A DNA stretch of 64,000 bases from Heliopora coerulea (Eukaryota; Cnidaria; Anthozoa; Scleralcyonacea; Helioporidae). Position numbers and translations under genes: made by a program. The stretch lies in NCBI GenBank assembly GCA_030142905.1, contig JASJOG010000173.1:248001-312000 (forward strand), written 5' to 3'. The notes below the pieces were generated by a model. It ran no database searches and was not told the origin of the DNA. It saw only the letters and a program-made list of their open reading frames with translations. This document shows, piece by piece, positions 14,139-25,507 of this stretch. How positions within the stretch are numbered: the stretch's first letter is position 1; every line of letters begins with the position of its first letter.

Positions 14139-14332
14139 ATAAAACAAATGGAAAATAACTTTCGTGTCTTTGTACTGTGACAGGAACATAAATGACGCCA
14201 TTTCAACTGAAAAAATACTAGAAAACACTCACTACGTGTTTCCACTAGGCATTTTTTCGGTTTGAAATGAAGTCATTCACGTTTCTATCATAGACAAGGA
14301 CACTCAAGCAACTTTCCATTTGTTAAGTTTAG
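14139..14332. mobile_element. Inverted-repeat element (MITE-like)
   Basis: Left arm AACAAATGGAAAATAACTTT ... AACATAAATGACGCCATTTC. The reverse complement of the right arm reads AACAAATGGAAAGTTGCTTG ... AACGTGAATGACTTCATTTC. Arms are about 80 bases at roughly 80 percent identity by eye, with a short centre near TAGAAAACACTC. No ORF. Confidence 0.65.
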
Positions 14333-14527
14333 AATTCCCAAATTTTTGTGGGGTGCATGACCCAGACCTCCTTCGAAGTAATCGCGTTCTGGCCAAACGG
14401 TCACATTTAGGGAGAGTTATAGGCCTCAGTCTTAACTCCAACTCTTTTCTTCCTTTTAATATTCATTTTCTGACATATCCAGTTCGCTGCTAGCACATTG
14501 AAAGTAATTAACTAATGTCTTGATCGA

Positions 14528-14544
14528 CCCCCCCCCCCCCCCCC
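14528..14544 (+). repeat. Poly-C tract, 17 bases
   Basis: Uninterrupted C run in otherwise mixed intergenic sequence; its length may not be reliable in an assembly. Confidence 0.85.
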
Positions 14545-16274
14545 TCTAGAAAACAAGGCTTTCGGCCTCTGCCTTGGTCATGGTCTCTCAACCGGGAGGT
14601 GACTATTGCAAAGGGGTTTTCTAGGTTATCTCCGGAAGTTCAATAAAAACAGCAGAAAAGCCACAGAATATAATTGAGATAACATGCGACTATGGAAGTT
14701 GGCTAGTTGACCACCGTAATTAACCATTAACCACCGTAATTTCTAATGAATTTTACATGAAGATAATATTTAAGACTTAGAAGTGGGTACAAGTTAACTG
14801 TAACGACCAAAAGGCTGGACAGGACAGTTAGCTTATAACAAGAATACATATACGTAAAAGCACGGGTCGAATAAACGTACAAATTACGAAAATGCCACAG
14901 TATTTAAAAGTGGGAATAAATCTGCAACAGCATGTCTTCGATTTTTCCTAAAATCTAATTTTCGTAGGGCTTTTTAATTCTTCATTAATTTGATTCCATA
15001 CATTTGGCCCGACATATCTAATATCAAATTTTCCAAAGTTGGTTCTTAGGCAAAGAGTAGGATGATCTTGAAGCAAGCCTGGTGTTACAACTGTTTTTGA
15101 CTTATGGGTAGAAAAAAATTAAATGTAGCATGTGGTTTCCCTGTATGATAATCATGATTAAATAAAGCATTGTGATAAAAAAAAAACAAAAAAAAAACCC
15201 AAAAAAAACAAGGTCATTAAACTTTAGAATGTTGAGATTTATACAGATAGGATTTCTGTGGTCGTTATAATTAGAAAAAGCCACGAATCGAGCAAGTTTT
15301 TTCAGTGGGATAAAGAGTGGGTTGAGGAATTCCACACCCGAAAGTCTTAAGTAACTACATCTCTTACGTCAATTTTGCTCTTGCTAATGCCAAACAATTT
15401 CACTCGTCAAATGCAAGGCGGGATATCTTGTACCGCAAAGGGGTGACGCTAGTTTTATAATGAAGATTAAAGCCCAGCATTGTACTTGAATAGCCATGGA
15501 CACAGTAGAATCGATTCATAAGATTTAATAAATAACAAGATCTAACGTCTCGTGGTAACATCACAACATCTTCAGAGATGTGGTTAACATTGTGGCAGAC
15601 GCCTGGGTATATAATTACAGTGTATCGTACACAGGCCCCCAGAGAGGCAACAGGAGGCCCGGGGCAAAGTGGTCACCCAAAGACCCCCCAACCTTCAGGT
15701 TATAGCCTATGCGCCAAAGAGAGTTTCATTCGAGATTAAGGCCTTTAAGGCATTTTGAGGAATTCTTAAGAATGAGGCCCTTACAATTTGAGGCCCCTCA
15801 GAGTACGAGATCCCCAGGGGTAATGCCCCTGGTACAATGGCCTCAGGCAGAGGAAAAAATATGGAAATTTCTGGTTTATGAGATCGTTGCGATTGAGCAG
15901 CCAGGTAAGAATCTCAAGCATATGACAAGAACCTAGAAAAAATGTAAAATGAGATTTGAATGATGTCATCTTCTAAAGGAGTCGTCTTAGCTCGGCTGGG
16001 ACTTTTCAACTCATATCAATGTACTAGCTGACTTCAAAATAATTACAGATAATGAATTTCAGTGACAGTAGATATGTGACTGTAAACATGTTTTTAAAGG
16101 TAACAGTAGCTGATTTATTTTATTAAAGATAACAAGTCAGGGTGGATATGAACAAAGCATATGATTTTCAACTAGCCAACAAAAAAATGTTTAATGGATG
16201 AAACGAAGGAAGCTTCTATTTATAACTTAAAGGTTCTATGCCACAACTTAACTGGTCAAATAAGATTACCGCTT

Positions 16275-16280
16275 TTTATT
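16275..16280 (-). terminator. Candidate poly(A) signal of the ANKRD34-like gene
   Basis: AATAAA on the minus strand (TTTATT as given), about 63 bases past the stop codon of the ankyrin gene. Confidence 0.45.
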
Positions 16281-16342
16281 TAAACTGCAATAGGTTCCTC
16301 AACTTCAGGTAAATTCCAAAATTACTGTCGTTCTTCTTCCTC

Positions 16343-17926
16343 TTAAAGCGAAGTCGTGAAATCTGTCAACAAAATCTTTGGAATTGGTGAACCGGGAGGG
16401 TTGGATCTTCCACCTATTGACGTCACCCCACCTGGTGATGTCGCCTTGTCTTGCGGTGTCGTCGCCTTGTCTTGCGGTGTCGTCGCCTTGTCTTGCGGTG
16501 TCGTCGCCTTGTCTTGCGGTGTCGTCAAATCACGCTGCGATGACGTAGAATCATCTTTTGCGGACGTTGCACTTGACAATGTTACCAATTGAATATGGTG
16601 CACGTCGACGTCTCTCTCATCGGGGAGGTAAATTTCCGAATCCGAAGCGTATAACAGAGTACCTTTTTGGTAGACACCGAGGGATGACGGCCTGGCCAGG
16701 GATGGCTTTGCCTTGGATGGCCTCGGTAGATGTTCGTGTCCGAGAGGCAACGGAATATCATCGGTGGGCAACTCTTTTTCTCCAAGGGAACGTTGACCCT
16801 TGCTTGCGTCGCCTATGGCTGGCATACTCGCACAGCTTGAGAGCGAGCGGTTAACATCTGGGACGGATAACCCCTCGGAGGCGACATCCACCATTGTGTT
16901 GGTTCGGCTACACTTTTCAAGGACTGATTTTCCTTTGGAAGTTGGTTGGTTAATTTCTTTACATGAGAATAACTCTTCCAGTGTTATACCAAATTTTTTT
17001 TTTCTGCGAATGGACTCGCCCCGCTCCTCGGTTAAACCGTACGCACTTCCAGTGCTCTTCCTCCGTTGGAACAAACTGGTCAGGTCGTGAACCGCTAAAT
17101 TTGCATCTTTTACTACGCTTGGCAAAGCCTCTCCTACGATCACACTTTTGCAGAGATGGCATAGCTGCTTTTCGTCAGAGACTGAAGGGGACACCAAGGG
17201 TCGTTTAGGAGGTCTCTTGGTTTTGGGGGATCTTTGGGCTTTAGCTGTGGTTTTTTCTGGAGATACTTTGTTTGTCAATGGTGACGCAGTACGTGGAGTA
17301 CTGTCTTGCTTCTGATCACCTTTATCTGTCGCAAGTTCCTTGCCACCACTGTCTTTGGTCGTGCGGTGTCGTAGCGGCCTCTTTTTCCGACCGAATGTCC
17401 CTAAGAGTTTCCTGCGCGGCTCGTCTGTTTCTTTTCTGGAGCATGGTCTGCACTTTTTGTACGCTTCAACAAGCATGTCAACCTGAGTTAAATCTCCCCG
17501 CTGAAGGGCGTAATCAAAGGCACAATTCTGATTGTTGTCTTCCAACCACAGGTCCGCACCGGCTTTCACGAGATCAAAGATTACAGATTCACGAGCCTGT
17601 GTAATTATAGCGTAGATCAGCGGTGTCCTCCCCGTCTTGTCTTGGACGTTTACATTTGCCCCGGCCTTAATCAGGTATTTCACGACTTCCTCCTTAGTCT
17701 CTCCTGGAAAACGGCTTTTCTCCACGGACACACTTGCGGCCAACAAAGGAGTCTGGTCCTGGCTGTTTCGAATGTTCACGTCTATACCACCTTCGATGAG
17801 AAGTCGTATTAAACGCACCTTGATCGTCGACGCGGCCTCAAATAGCAACTCCACCGATCTAGCGGACCCTATTTCAAATTTTAAGCTTTTGTGTACGGTT
17901 TTAGCAGCCATTTTCTGATGACTCAT
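16343..17926 (-). CDS. ANKRD34-like ankyrin repeat protein, single exon
   Basis: An uninterrupted 527-residue frame. The N-terminal 150 residues hold about three to four ankyrin repeats: LLFEAASTIKVRLIRLLIEG then GIDVNIRNSQDQTPLLAA; EEVVKYLIKAGANVNVQDKT then GRTPLIYA; FDLVKAGADLWLEDNNQNCA then FDYALQRGDLTQVDMLVEAY. The order, the final ALxRGD repeat and the following helix match vertebrate ANKRD34A/B/C, which also have one coding exon. The remainder is long, basic and serine/proline-rich, predicted disordered, with an RRKSTGS stretch resembling the family's RRHST motif and a run of four TTPQDKA heptads near residues 468-495. No signal peptide or membrane segment. Family function is poorly known; a protein-binding scaffold is inferred. 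ATG 17926 is used; a second in-frame ATG five codons on (MAAKT) is possible. Assignment to the ANKRD34 group rests on architecture and recall. Confidence 0.85.
   Translation of the reverse strand: MSHQKMAAKTVHKSLKFEIGSARSVELLFEAASTIKVRLIRLLIEGGIDVNIRNSQDQTPLLAASVSVEKSRFPGETKEEVVKYLIKAGANVNVQDKTGRTPLIYAIITQARESVIFDLVKAGADLWLEDNNQNCAFDYALQRGDLTQVDMLVEAYKKCRPCSRKETDEPRRKLLGTFGRKKRPLRHRTTKDSGGKELATDKGDQKQDSTPRTASPLTNKVSPEKTTAKAQRSPKTKRPPKRPLVSPSVSDEKQLCHLCKSVIVGEALPSVVKDANLAVHDLTSLFQRRKSTGSAYGLTEERGESIRRKKKFGITLEELFSCKEINQPTSKGKSVLEKCSRTNTMVDVASEGLSVPDVNRSLSSCASMPAIGDASKGQRSLGEKELPTDDIPLPLGHEHLPRPSKAKPSLARPSSLGVYQKGTLLYASDSEIYLPDERDVDVHHIQLVTLSSATSAKDDSTSSQRDLTTPQDKATTPQDKATTPQDKATTPQDKATSPGGVTSIGGRSNPPGSPIPKILLTDFTTSL
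16440..16527 (-). repeat. 21-bp coding minisatellite (TTPQDKA x4)
   Basis: Four nearly identical copies of GTCGTCGCCTTGTCTTGCGG plus one base on the given strand, i.e. a 7-codon unit read on the minus strand. The near-identity suggests recent expansion and likely length polymorphism. Confidence 0.9.
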
Positions 17927-17990
17927 ATTGCGATTGAGAATTTAATCGTTACCTCAGACTGTTCTAGAATGGAATAAAGAAATTGTTATA

Positions 17991-18537
17991 CATTGGCGTA
18001 GGAAGATGTTTTTATAGGGGGTGCACCAAAATTAATAGACTATTGGGGATCAAGGTTGCGAGCACCGAAGGCGCAAGAAATTTCAGCTGGGGGGGGTCAG
18101 ATGGCATGCTCCCCCGGAATATTTTGAAATTCTAGGGTCGCAGAAAGGCCATTTCCTGCATTTTGGGAGAGATTTTTTGACAATTTTGAGGCTTCAAAAA
18201 TGCTATTCAAAATGCTATTGAATTAAAAAACTACATATACACAAAATGGCACGAATATCTAAAACAATATTTTTGATTAAAACTCGCTAAAGTGATGCAT
18301 TCTTCAAATGAGTATTTTGTCTGATCATTGAAAACAGCTTAGAAGCCACACGAAAATGAAACTGTACGGGAAAACCGAGTTTTTACCGCGGGGAACTCGA
18401 AATATAAAACAAAAAACGAGCAGCAAAAACACAAATGTATTAAATGACAGTTTTCACTGTCTGGTGATAACCTTATCTGGCCACGGAATTATTAGGGGGC
18501 GCCATTCCCCCGCGCCCCCCTGGTTCCTACGCCTATG
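17991..18537. mobile_element. TIR element with CATTGGCGTAGGAA / TTCCTACGCCTATG ends
   Basis: Left terminus CATTGGCGTAGGAAG; right terminus CTGGTTCCTACGCCTATG. Next to them are G-rich (ATAGGGGGTGC) and C-rich (CGCGCCCCCC) subterminal tracts. The termini resemble those of the hAT-like element at 37715, and a further CTCCTACGCCTATG end occurs at 27674-27687. No clear flanking duplication, no transposase. Confidence 0.6.
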
Positions 18538-19267
18538 TTAGGTTGATTTAAGAGATGTCATTCTAAGCCGAAATAGGTTGTACGCTTGTCATATGGCTAC
18601 AATCTGTAACCTTCACATGGTTTGTGAGGCGACTTCAACCGTTGGATGATCTCCAAAACAGTTCTTTTCTGTTTACTTTTATTACTTGTAAACAACACAA
18701 GACTTCTGTTTTAGCGAAGGGACAGTACCTGTGAAGTATGGCTGCAATCCAGGGGCATGACATTGGTACGAACGTTGGGGAAAAGGAAATTTAGCCCTTT
18801 AAAACCAATTGCCTGACAAAACGGCTTGGTTTTACAAAGTTCTCGTTCCTACAGGACTATGGCCTCCTGTAGTCCGCACTGAACCGACGATGTTTACAAA
18901 CCTAAGGCCCCAGGCTTCAGAAACCACAGTGCTTTGTTTCCAGAAACCTCTGGTGAGCATGGAGAGTAGAGACATCCACTCTCAACCAAAACCAACTAGA
19001 CGGGCAAATCCCAGGGATTGGTGGTCAATCTTACCGTTGTCATTCCCTGTACCTTACCGAAAAGATTGCTCTTGTCACCTGCCAACCCGCAAACCTTTGA
19101 CAACAACTTGTAAAAATACTTATACGATCCTTATATGGCGAACGTAGTTACAGCAATTGCGTTTGTAACTAACAAAGTTGTTGGACCACTGCATTAGATC
19201 CACAGGTTCGCAGGCTCGATTCTCAGCCGGCCGGCCGGCCGGAAGTCGAAGAGTGACACTTTTCGCT

Positions 19268-19455
19268 AAAGGACTGTTTACACGGGCGACTTTTGTTGCT
19301 ATTTTTAGCCTCCTGACACATGCGATCGAGTGGATTGACTTGCTGATCGTTTGTGCAAAGCTATACGGTACAATACTTTGATGAGTTGTTTAGTCAATCG
19401 CATGCTTCAGGATGAGAAAAATCGCCAGAAGAATCTCCGGTGTAAACAGTTTTTA
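19268..19455. mobile_element. MITE with GTTTACAC termini, copy 1
   Basis: Left AAAGGACTGTTTACACGGGC; right GGTGTAAACAGTTTTT. A related element with AAGGGTCGTTTACACGTGCG ends lies at 46237. The inner arms are also complementary (GCGATCGAGTGGATTGACTT against AGTCAATCGCATGC). Confidence 0.55.
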
Positions 19456-19929
19456 ACGTTCCTGGTCGAATCTTGAAATGTATAACTGACACTCGAAATA
19501 TACTCTCGTGTAATAAAGTTCGAAAGTAAAACCAGGTTTATTAGTTTTCAGTTTGAAATTACTTTATGATCGAGAGCCTTAAGCCAAACGTAGTCTACAT
19601 ATTTTTGAAGCAGAAGACATTTATGTCGGCAAGAGGTCTTCGTGGAGCTTTCAACATGTATCCAATAACATTGCCATTTCCTGGTGGAAAGAGGTGCAAC
19701 GACCAAAGCAGCGAGCTTTTCTAGTGGTGAACATTATGGAAGGATACAGTATTTCCTAGCTTTGCATATCAACGTCGAGATTGATGCGCGCGTGGAATAT
19801 CGCGTGCATTGTACAGATGTTCTGACTCCATAGCAACTTCCTCGTATGCCTAGCGGATACAATAGCCTATAAATTCATTACCGGAAGCAGCGCTTCTCAG
19901 TTATATTATTCTGATTAACATCTCTATAA

Positions 19930-20111
19930 CCTGGTTCACACTAGCGACATAAGCACAAGGACAAGATCAATACGAAAACAAAACCTGACATCTCTGAGAC
20001 TTGCAAAGATAAAAAAATAATTTTTCTGTTTCGTCTTTTGTTCGGTTCTGGGCTTATTCTTGGACGATGATCTTACGCTTATGCTTACGACGATCCTTAT
20101 GTCGCACGCTT
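19930..20111. mobile_element. MITE with CCTGGTTCACACTAGCGACA terminus, copy 1
   Basis: Left CCTGGTTCACACTAGCGACA followed by TAAGCACAAGG; right CTTATGTCGCACGCTT. The interior (GACTTGCAAAGATAAAA, GTTTCGTCTTTTGTTC) matches, inverted, the interior of the element at 34038. Confidence 0.65.
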
Positions 20112-20159
20112 GACTTTATTGAAACAAGTTTCACGTTTCATTTTTATCTAACCGACTTA

Positions 20160-21130
20160 TCACGTGGGAGTGGTGTGATGGCTTTAGAGGATTGTTTGTT
20201 CAGTGAGCAGTTCTTCGTATCTTTGTAATCTGGCTGTCTATATTCTTGTGGCTATTTGATGCAATCATTGCATGGACGTTATCTGGATATTTGAAGTTTC
20301 TAAAGCCGTACTTAGCAAGCTCCTTGTATTCACTCCTAACTTTCCGCCTATCACACGCCGCCAAATATAGCAAGTATTTTGCTGGTATTCGGTACGTCGC
20401 TGGTACTTTTTCTACTGAACATTCACAAATTTGAGACATTAACGTGTAGCCTTCTTCGACATACATTACAAAAACAGCACGATGAGCGCAGGTTTAATTT
20501 ATACAATGGCGATGATGTTTCTATACTGCATGTTGGCAAACAATCGCAAGTCAAACGTAACAATGGAACTGAAGCTTGGTGTTGTACATGCAACGGAAGT
20601 CGGCTTCTCCATAACTGCATCCATTCACCACAAACATGCAAGTCAAGACTGAGTCGATAACCTATTTAAATATGAAATATCATCCAGGTCTTGCAAAGGA
20701 CCGAGTCTCTCGACTTATTATATAAACACTGTAAACTGATTTGATTCAGTTCTGCGTTTCGCACCTAGCCTGACTTGCTTGTTTTTCTTTTTAAAATCTC
20801 CAGCAACCATCTTGATGTATTGCAAACGAACACAAACAAAGCCTTGTCAAACTTTCTTCAAGGGTTGCATCTTTATTTCTTCAATGCTCTATGAAGCACT
20901 TCTTTCTCTCGTTTTCCTTGCTGCTTCGTGTTTGCCAACGCTTCTAGATCATGTTTCGGGAAGACTTCAGGGAGAAAACGAATTGCTTCTTTTCTGTCCA
21001 TTACTGGACGAAACAATACTTGAAGGTTTATCTGGCTACGTGTTACTCAAGATTTACATAAGAAGGTCCTCGCTTATTCCACCCACACACCGCCATTCGT
21101 TGCTGACCCATCTGGTGGAGCAGTAAAAGT
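20160..21130. other. Unassigned stretch with short open frames
   Basis: An 88-codon minus-strand frame (20200-20466) ending RRTAH and a 115-codon plus-strand frame (20779-21126) are present. Neither shows a family motif I recognise, neither is bounded by convincing splice sites, and the minus frame overlaps another in a different phase. They may be decayed exons or chance ORFs. Confidence 0.2.
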
Positions 21131-21829
21131 TGTTCTTCAAATTTTGCCTACAATTGACCACAAGCTTTGATTTGGTATATGGTTTCATCAGTATTCTTCG
21201 TCAAAGATACCTCAAATAGCTGATCAACAAATTCCCGTACCGTAGCAGCATGGGAATTTTCCATCAAAGCGCGGGAGTTCCTCAACGGGAATAATGGATA
21301 ATTGTTCAAACCAACCGTATGGCGATATCAAGTACAATCGGAAGGATCTAAAGCTATAGTTCTGGGCTTTTAACACGTAATTCTTAAGGTCAGTTCAAAA
21401 CATGAATCAATTATCACCTGTTATAATTTAGAGCCCGCTCAGACTCGCACCACATTTGACTATTACTGAAAGCACTCCTTGTCCTAGCGAAAGATTTTAT
21501 GGCTTTCTTTCAGACAGCAAACCGTTCAATCATGCATGATAGATCATACGCTGCAGGGGACAAAAGAAGGTAATGAAATCCGACGCATTCTGAACATTCA
21601 GGAAAGAACTACTTAAAGATTTACGTCGAAGATGCCCAGGGCATGAGTCACGACGCGGTAAACTTTTCCACTCAGCTTTTTTCCTACAATGCCGAGTCGT
21701 GTCTTCATCTCAACTTATTTCGAAAAAATTGAAACACTCTCGTATTCTAAAAGACTTACCAATACTTGACGTATTTATTCGATTCACTCCATTATTTGCC
21801 CATGTTCCTTCTGCAACCCTTATTCTCAA

Positions 21830-24790
21830 CCTTGAATATGGACTTGATTTTTGAATCATTGTGTGCAGTTTTCAACCTGCAAATCTAACGACTTCAATTA
21901 GCATTTTCAGTCCTCGTTGAATGTTCAGACTTGAATCTTCAGTTTGCTCAGTCTGCTCACACAATTTCAATTGCTCGAAGTTTCTTTGACTTATCTTTTT
22001 AATCATCTGGAAAACGTCTTATAAACCTATCCGTGTTTTTCGTGACCTGTTCAAATCTCCGTTTATTACATGTTACGATCATTGCTGAAAACGGTTCCGC
22101 ATTCTTCATAGCTGTAAGCAGAGCTAAAGAGAGGCTGATATTAAGGTTTGGTCATGTAGAATGAATAATCAAATTTTAATGAAGTCTCTTGTTGAAATAT
22201 TGTTCTCGTCTGCAAAATATGAATCGAACTTTCAGAACTGGTCTTAAGTCTCGAGAATCCAATCGCCAATCTTAAATACACTCTTGTTAACCTTCAACCA
22301 ACAACTCTTTGTTTACAGTTTTCGATCATTGTACTTCTAGTCCTCATTCATGCATGAATATTCACTCTTGGATATTCAGTCTCGAATCTTCAGTCAAATC
22401 TGCCCGTCTTTATTCATTTACTCTTGACCCTACAGAGTGGTTCTTTGTCTCGAATTTCCAGTCAGTCTGAGTCTGCACACATTTATCCATAGCTTGTCAG
22501 AAATCTGACTGATTTTCAGGAAAACACTCGAATCATCCACGTGTTGGGTGAACCATTCAGCTCTGTACGCCAAGAATTACAAGTTTTGGTGGAAACAACC
22601 CTGTATTCTTTATAACTACAAGATGTTACCTGAGGATTCCGTGAACCAGCATGAAGAGCAGATGTTCGCGATGTTTCTCTCACCAATTTTACTAACTTCA
22701 GTGAAATATCAACTTAAAGTCTGTGGCTTGCCAGTTATATCTGATCTGTCTGGTCGGCGACAATTAATTCACAAAAATGTTACTTGAATCTTCTTCATCT
22801 TGAGTCTTCATTTTTCAATCTTGAGTCTAAAGTCTTGGGTTTCTGCTAGGCAAGGATGTTCGTTGTCGAGAATCGAATTTTCAGCTTTCAATAACGAGTT
22901 GTAGATCTTGAATTTTCAGCCTAAAACTTTGTTTTCTCTCTAATCTTTTGTCGTGAATTATTTGTTTGGAAACAACAGTCTGCTTAATTCCACCCACACA
23001 AGCAGTTATTCAAAATTTTGTCATGCGCCTGGCTAATTTCCAGAGAAGAGTTCGTCAATTATCGACGCTTTCGGCTATCTATGAAATTCTTGGTTTACCA
23101 AAGTGACAGCTGTGGATAAAAACGTCGTAGATGGAAGCTCACTTCCAAATACGCTGAGGACGTAAACAACATATAGCCAACTGGCAAACTTTAGAGGTGT
23201 TCCTCTTACAGTGATATTACCGTCTAGAACATGCACGTATCTAGAATTCATGGGTTTTAGTTCTGGAACATCGCATTGGCTAAGCCACAAAAAATGATAC
23301 TGAACTATAAATTTTCTCGCCCTGAGTCTTCATCTTGAGGTTCTAAATCTCAGTCATTATTTTCAGCCTCGATTCTCAAACCTTAGTTATTAAATTTTCT
23401 CAACTGCATCTTCATGCAGTCTTGAGAATTGAATTCTCAACCTTGAATATTGAATTCTGAAGCTCGAATCAGTATTTTACAGATCTTTATTCTTCAGTCT
23501 AGGATCTTGTGCCTCCGTCTTTAATCTCATGTCTGCCCCATTCCACCTACACTTGGTGTTTTTCAAAGAATCTCAAGCAAATTTAAATTTCTGGGAGATG
23601 TTTATTACCACAAAATACAATTGTCAGAAGCGGTCAAGTTTACTTTGTACCAGGAAACCAACCTTCAGGAACCCTGAGCACTCAGTCAACAAAGTTAATT
23701 AGTGAACCTTTGAGACGTTCTATGTAACTTCATCAAATCAAAAACATGCGGAATGAGTATAGTTGATTAGCAGCAGCCATTAGCTTGGTTCGGAATTGTC
23801 TAGTTGCTAAAGATGCTACCAGAATCTTAACGTCTTGTGAATCTTAATGCCGGAATCTAGGCATGCCTTAAATCTATAATTTTAAATTTTAAACCTTGAA
23901 CATTAATCTTGACTACAGAATTTTCAGGCTTGCGTATCTTAACTTAAAAAGAATCGGAAGGGACAGAGAAAGGCGTAGAATGTGGAGCAACCGACTTACT
24001 TACATGGACCCAGCTGGACGAAGTATATTCAAAGACCAGCTCATCGGGCGAGGCCAGCACAAGAAGCAGAAAAGAGGGACTACCCCGGTAGAATCAGGGC
24101 AGTCGGCAACTTTGAGATCCTCAGCCTTGCGAATCAAATTTCAACTCGAATGCTGAATCAACGAATCTTGAATCTTCAGCCTTGAACTTTTAGTCTTCAA
24201 TCCTTAGTCTCAAATTTACTGTCACGAATCTTCAGACGGCAATTATTAGTGTCCCTGAATCCGCCCACACATGTTACTCATTGGCTTTTTTTCACGCACA
24301 CCTGGCTGATATTTTAGGGAGATACTGCATTAAGAATCAAGGTTTTTCTTGTGACCTTCCTAACTGTCTGTTTAACACAAATTAACAACTGTGTGTTAAT
24401 GAATGACCCCGGTAGAAGCGGACAAACTTTCATCGTTGCGTGAGACTGACTTCCAGACAAGCTACGGACTCGGTCCAAATGAATAATAAGCAGACAGCTC
24501 TGAGAGATCCCACGAAAAAATTGTTAGGTTGATAGTTTAATCGCCAGTTATTTGGTGCTCAATGCCTACAAGAAGTCAACAGATGTTATGAGAGTCTTCT
24601 TCCTCCTCAACTGTAATCCTCAGAATTGGATAGTGAATCTGGATTCTAGAATTTTCGAACTAGGATCTTCACTCTTGAGAATCGAGCCATTTGAGTTGAA
24701 GATGGAATTGCGAATTTTCCGCCCACAATTTCCAGCCTTTTTGTTTAAGTCTACTATGGTGCGATCCTAAGACTTAGATCTACTGGTCTC
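21830..24790. repeat. Field of degenerate tandem repeats rich in TTGAATCTTCAG/TCTCGAAT
   Basis: Variants of CTTGAATCTTCAGTCTCGAA occur dozens of times. They are arranged in larger modules: each ends near a CC(A/G)CC(T/C)ACAC motif (22988, 23544, 24262, with weaker relatives near 22470) followed by a sequence like CACGCACACCTGGCTGAT or CATGCGCCTGGCTAATTTCC. Module spacing is roughly 500-700 bases. No continuous reading frame. It looks like an old minisatellite or higher-order repeat, much diverged. Confidence 0.55.
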
Positions 24791-25318
24791 TAATCTTATT
24801 AGAAAATGAGCCGCGGCTAAAATAGCCGCAGCTAGAATTAACGGTGAACAGTGCATTTGTACGAGAATTTTCGCAACTTGGCTTGACTGCAGCTTACTAC
24901 GGTCTAGAATCAGTTCACTATGGATCCACTTATGTGGGTGGTCGCGGTTCATTTTAGCCGCAAATTACTTTGGTCACGAACAACTTCACTTGTGGAGACA
25001 TTTATACGCCAGTGTTCGCAGCTTAATTTAGCTAGGGGTATATTCAACGAATACTTGATATTTTACCTTCGATCACATGAAATGAATTTTGTAAATGAAT
25101 GAAATTTCTGGAATGTCAGAATCTTACTTTCTAAGACCCAGCCTTTGCCAACAGCGGAAAATGTAACTCTTGGCCCGCCGTTGGCGTCAGTCAAGCGGTG
25201 CTTGGGTCAGGGTCTGTCCTGAATGGACGGGGAGGTACGCCAAAGGATGCCACAACCTATCTACTTTTCGATATATAAGAATTAAATACTGCGTAGACAA
25301 TGATAAATATGGTAAAAA

Positions 25319-25507
25319 TAAAAGGTCGATAACTACCGTGAGTGTTCTCAAAGAATTCCAACGTTTCGAGCCAAGGCCCTTCGGCAAAGAACACGTTTCT
25401 TTCTCTGACGAACAGAGAGAACACGTTTCTTTCACTGGTGATGAGCCTCTGCTCAAAATGTTGGAACTCTTTGAGATCAGTCACGGCAGTTATCAACTTT
25501 TTACCCT
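25319..25507. mobile_element. Inverted-repeat element with internal direct repeat
   Basis: Left GGTCGATAACTACCGTGAGT ... CTCAAAGAATTCCAACGTTT; the reverse complement of the right arm gives GTTGATAACTGCCGTGACTG ... CTCAAAGAGTTCCAACATTT. Between them GAACACGTTTCTTTCTCTGA is followed by a second GAACACGTTTCTTTCACTG. The ORFs here are read through the palindrome and are not genes. Confidence 0.65.

Larger units (their letters stand above)
11402..16342. other. Intergenic stretch between DHFR 5' end and ANKRD34-like 3' end
   Basis: No protein gene recognised. It holds the DHFR promoter (just above 11401 on the plus strand, no clear TATA), a 193-bp hairpin at 12586, an AAT microsatellite followed by a retroelement-like segment (13153-14030), an inverted-repeat element at 14139, and a run of 17 C at 14528-14544. 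A stretch at about 15545-15600 (CATCTTCAGAGATGTGGTTA) resembles the same decayed retroelement type as 3715-3785. Confidence 0.45.

Noticed and set aside
19226..19243. GCCGGCCGGCCGGCCGG as a regulatory CpG cluster
   Set aside because: A short simple repeat of four to five CCGG units with no promoter features nearby.
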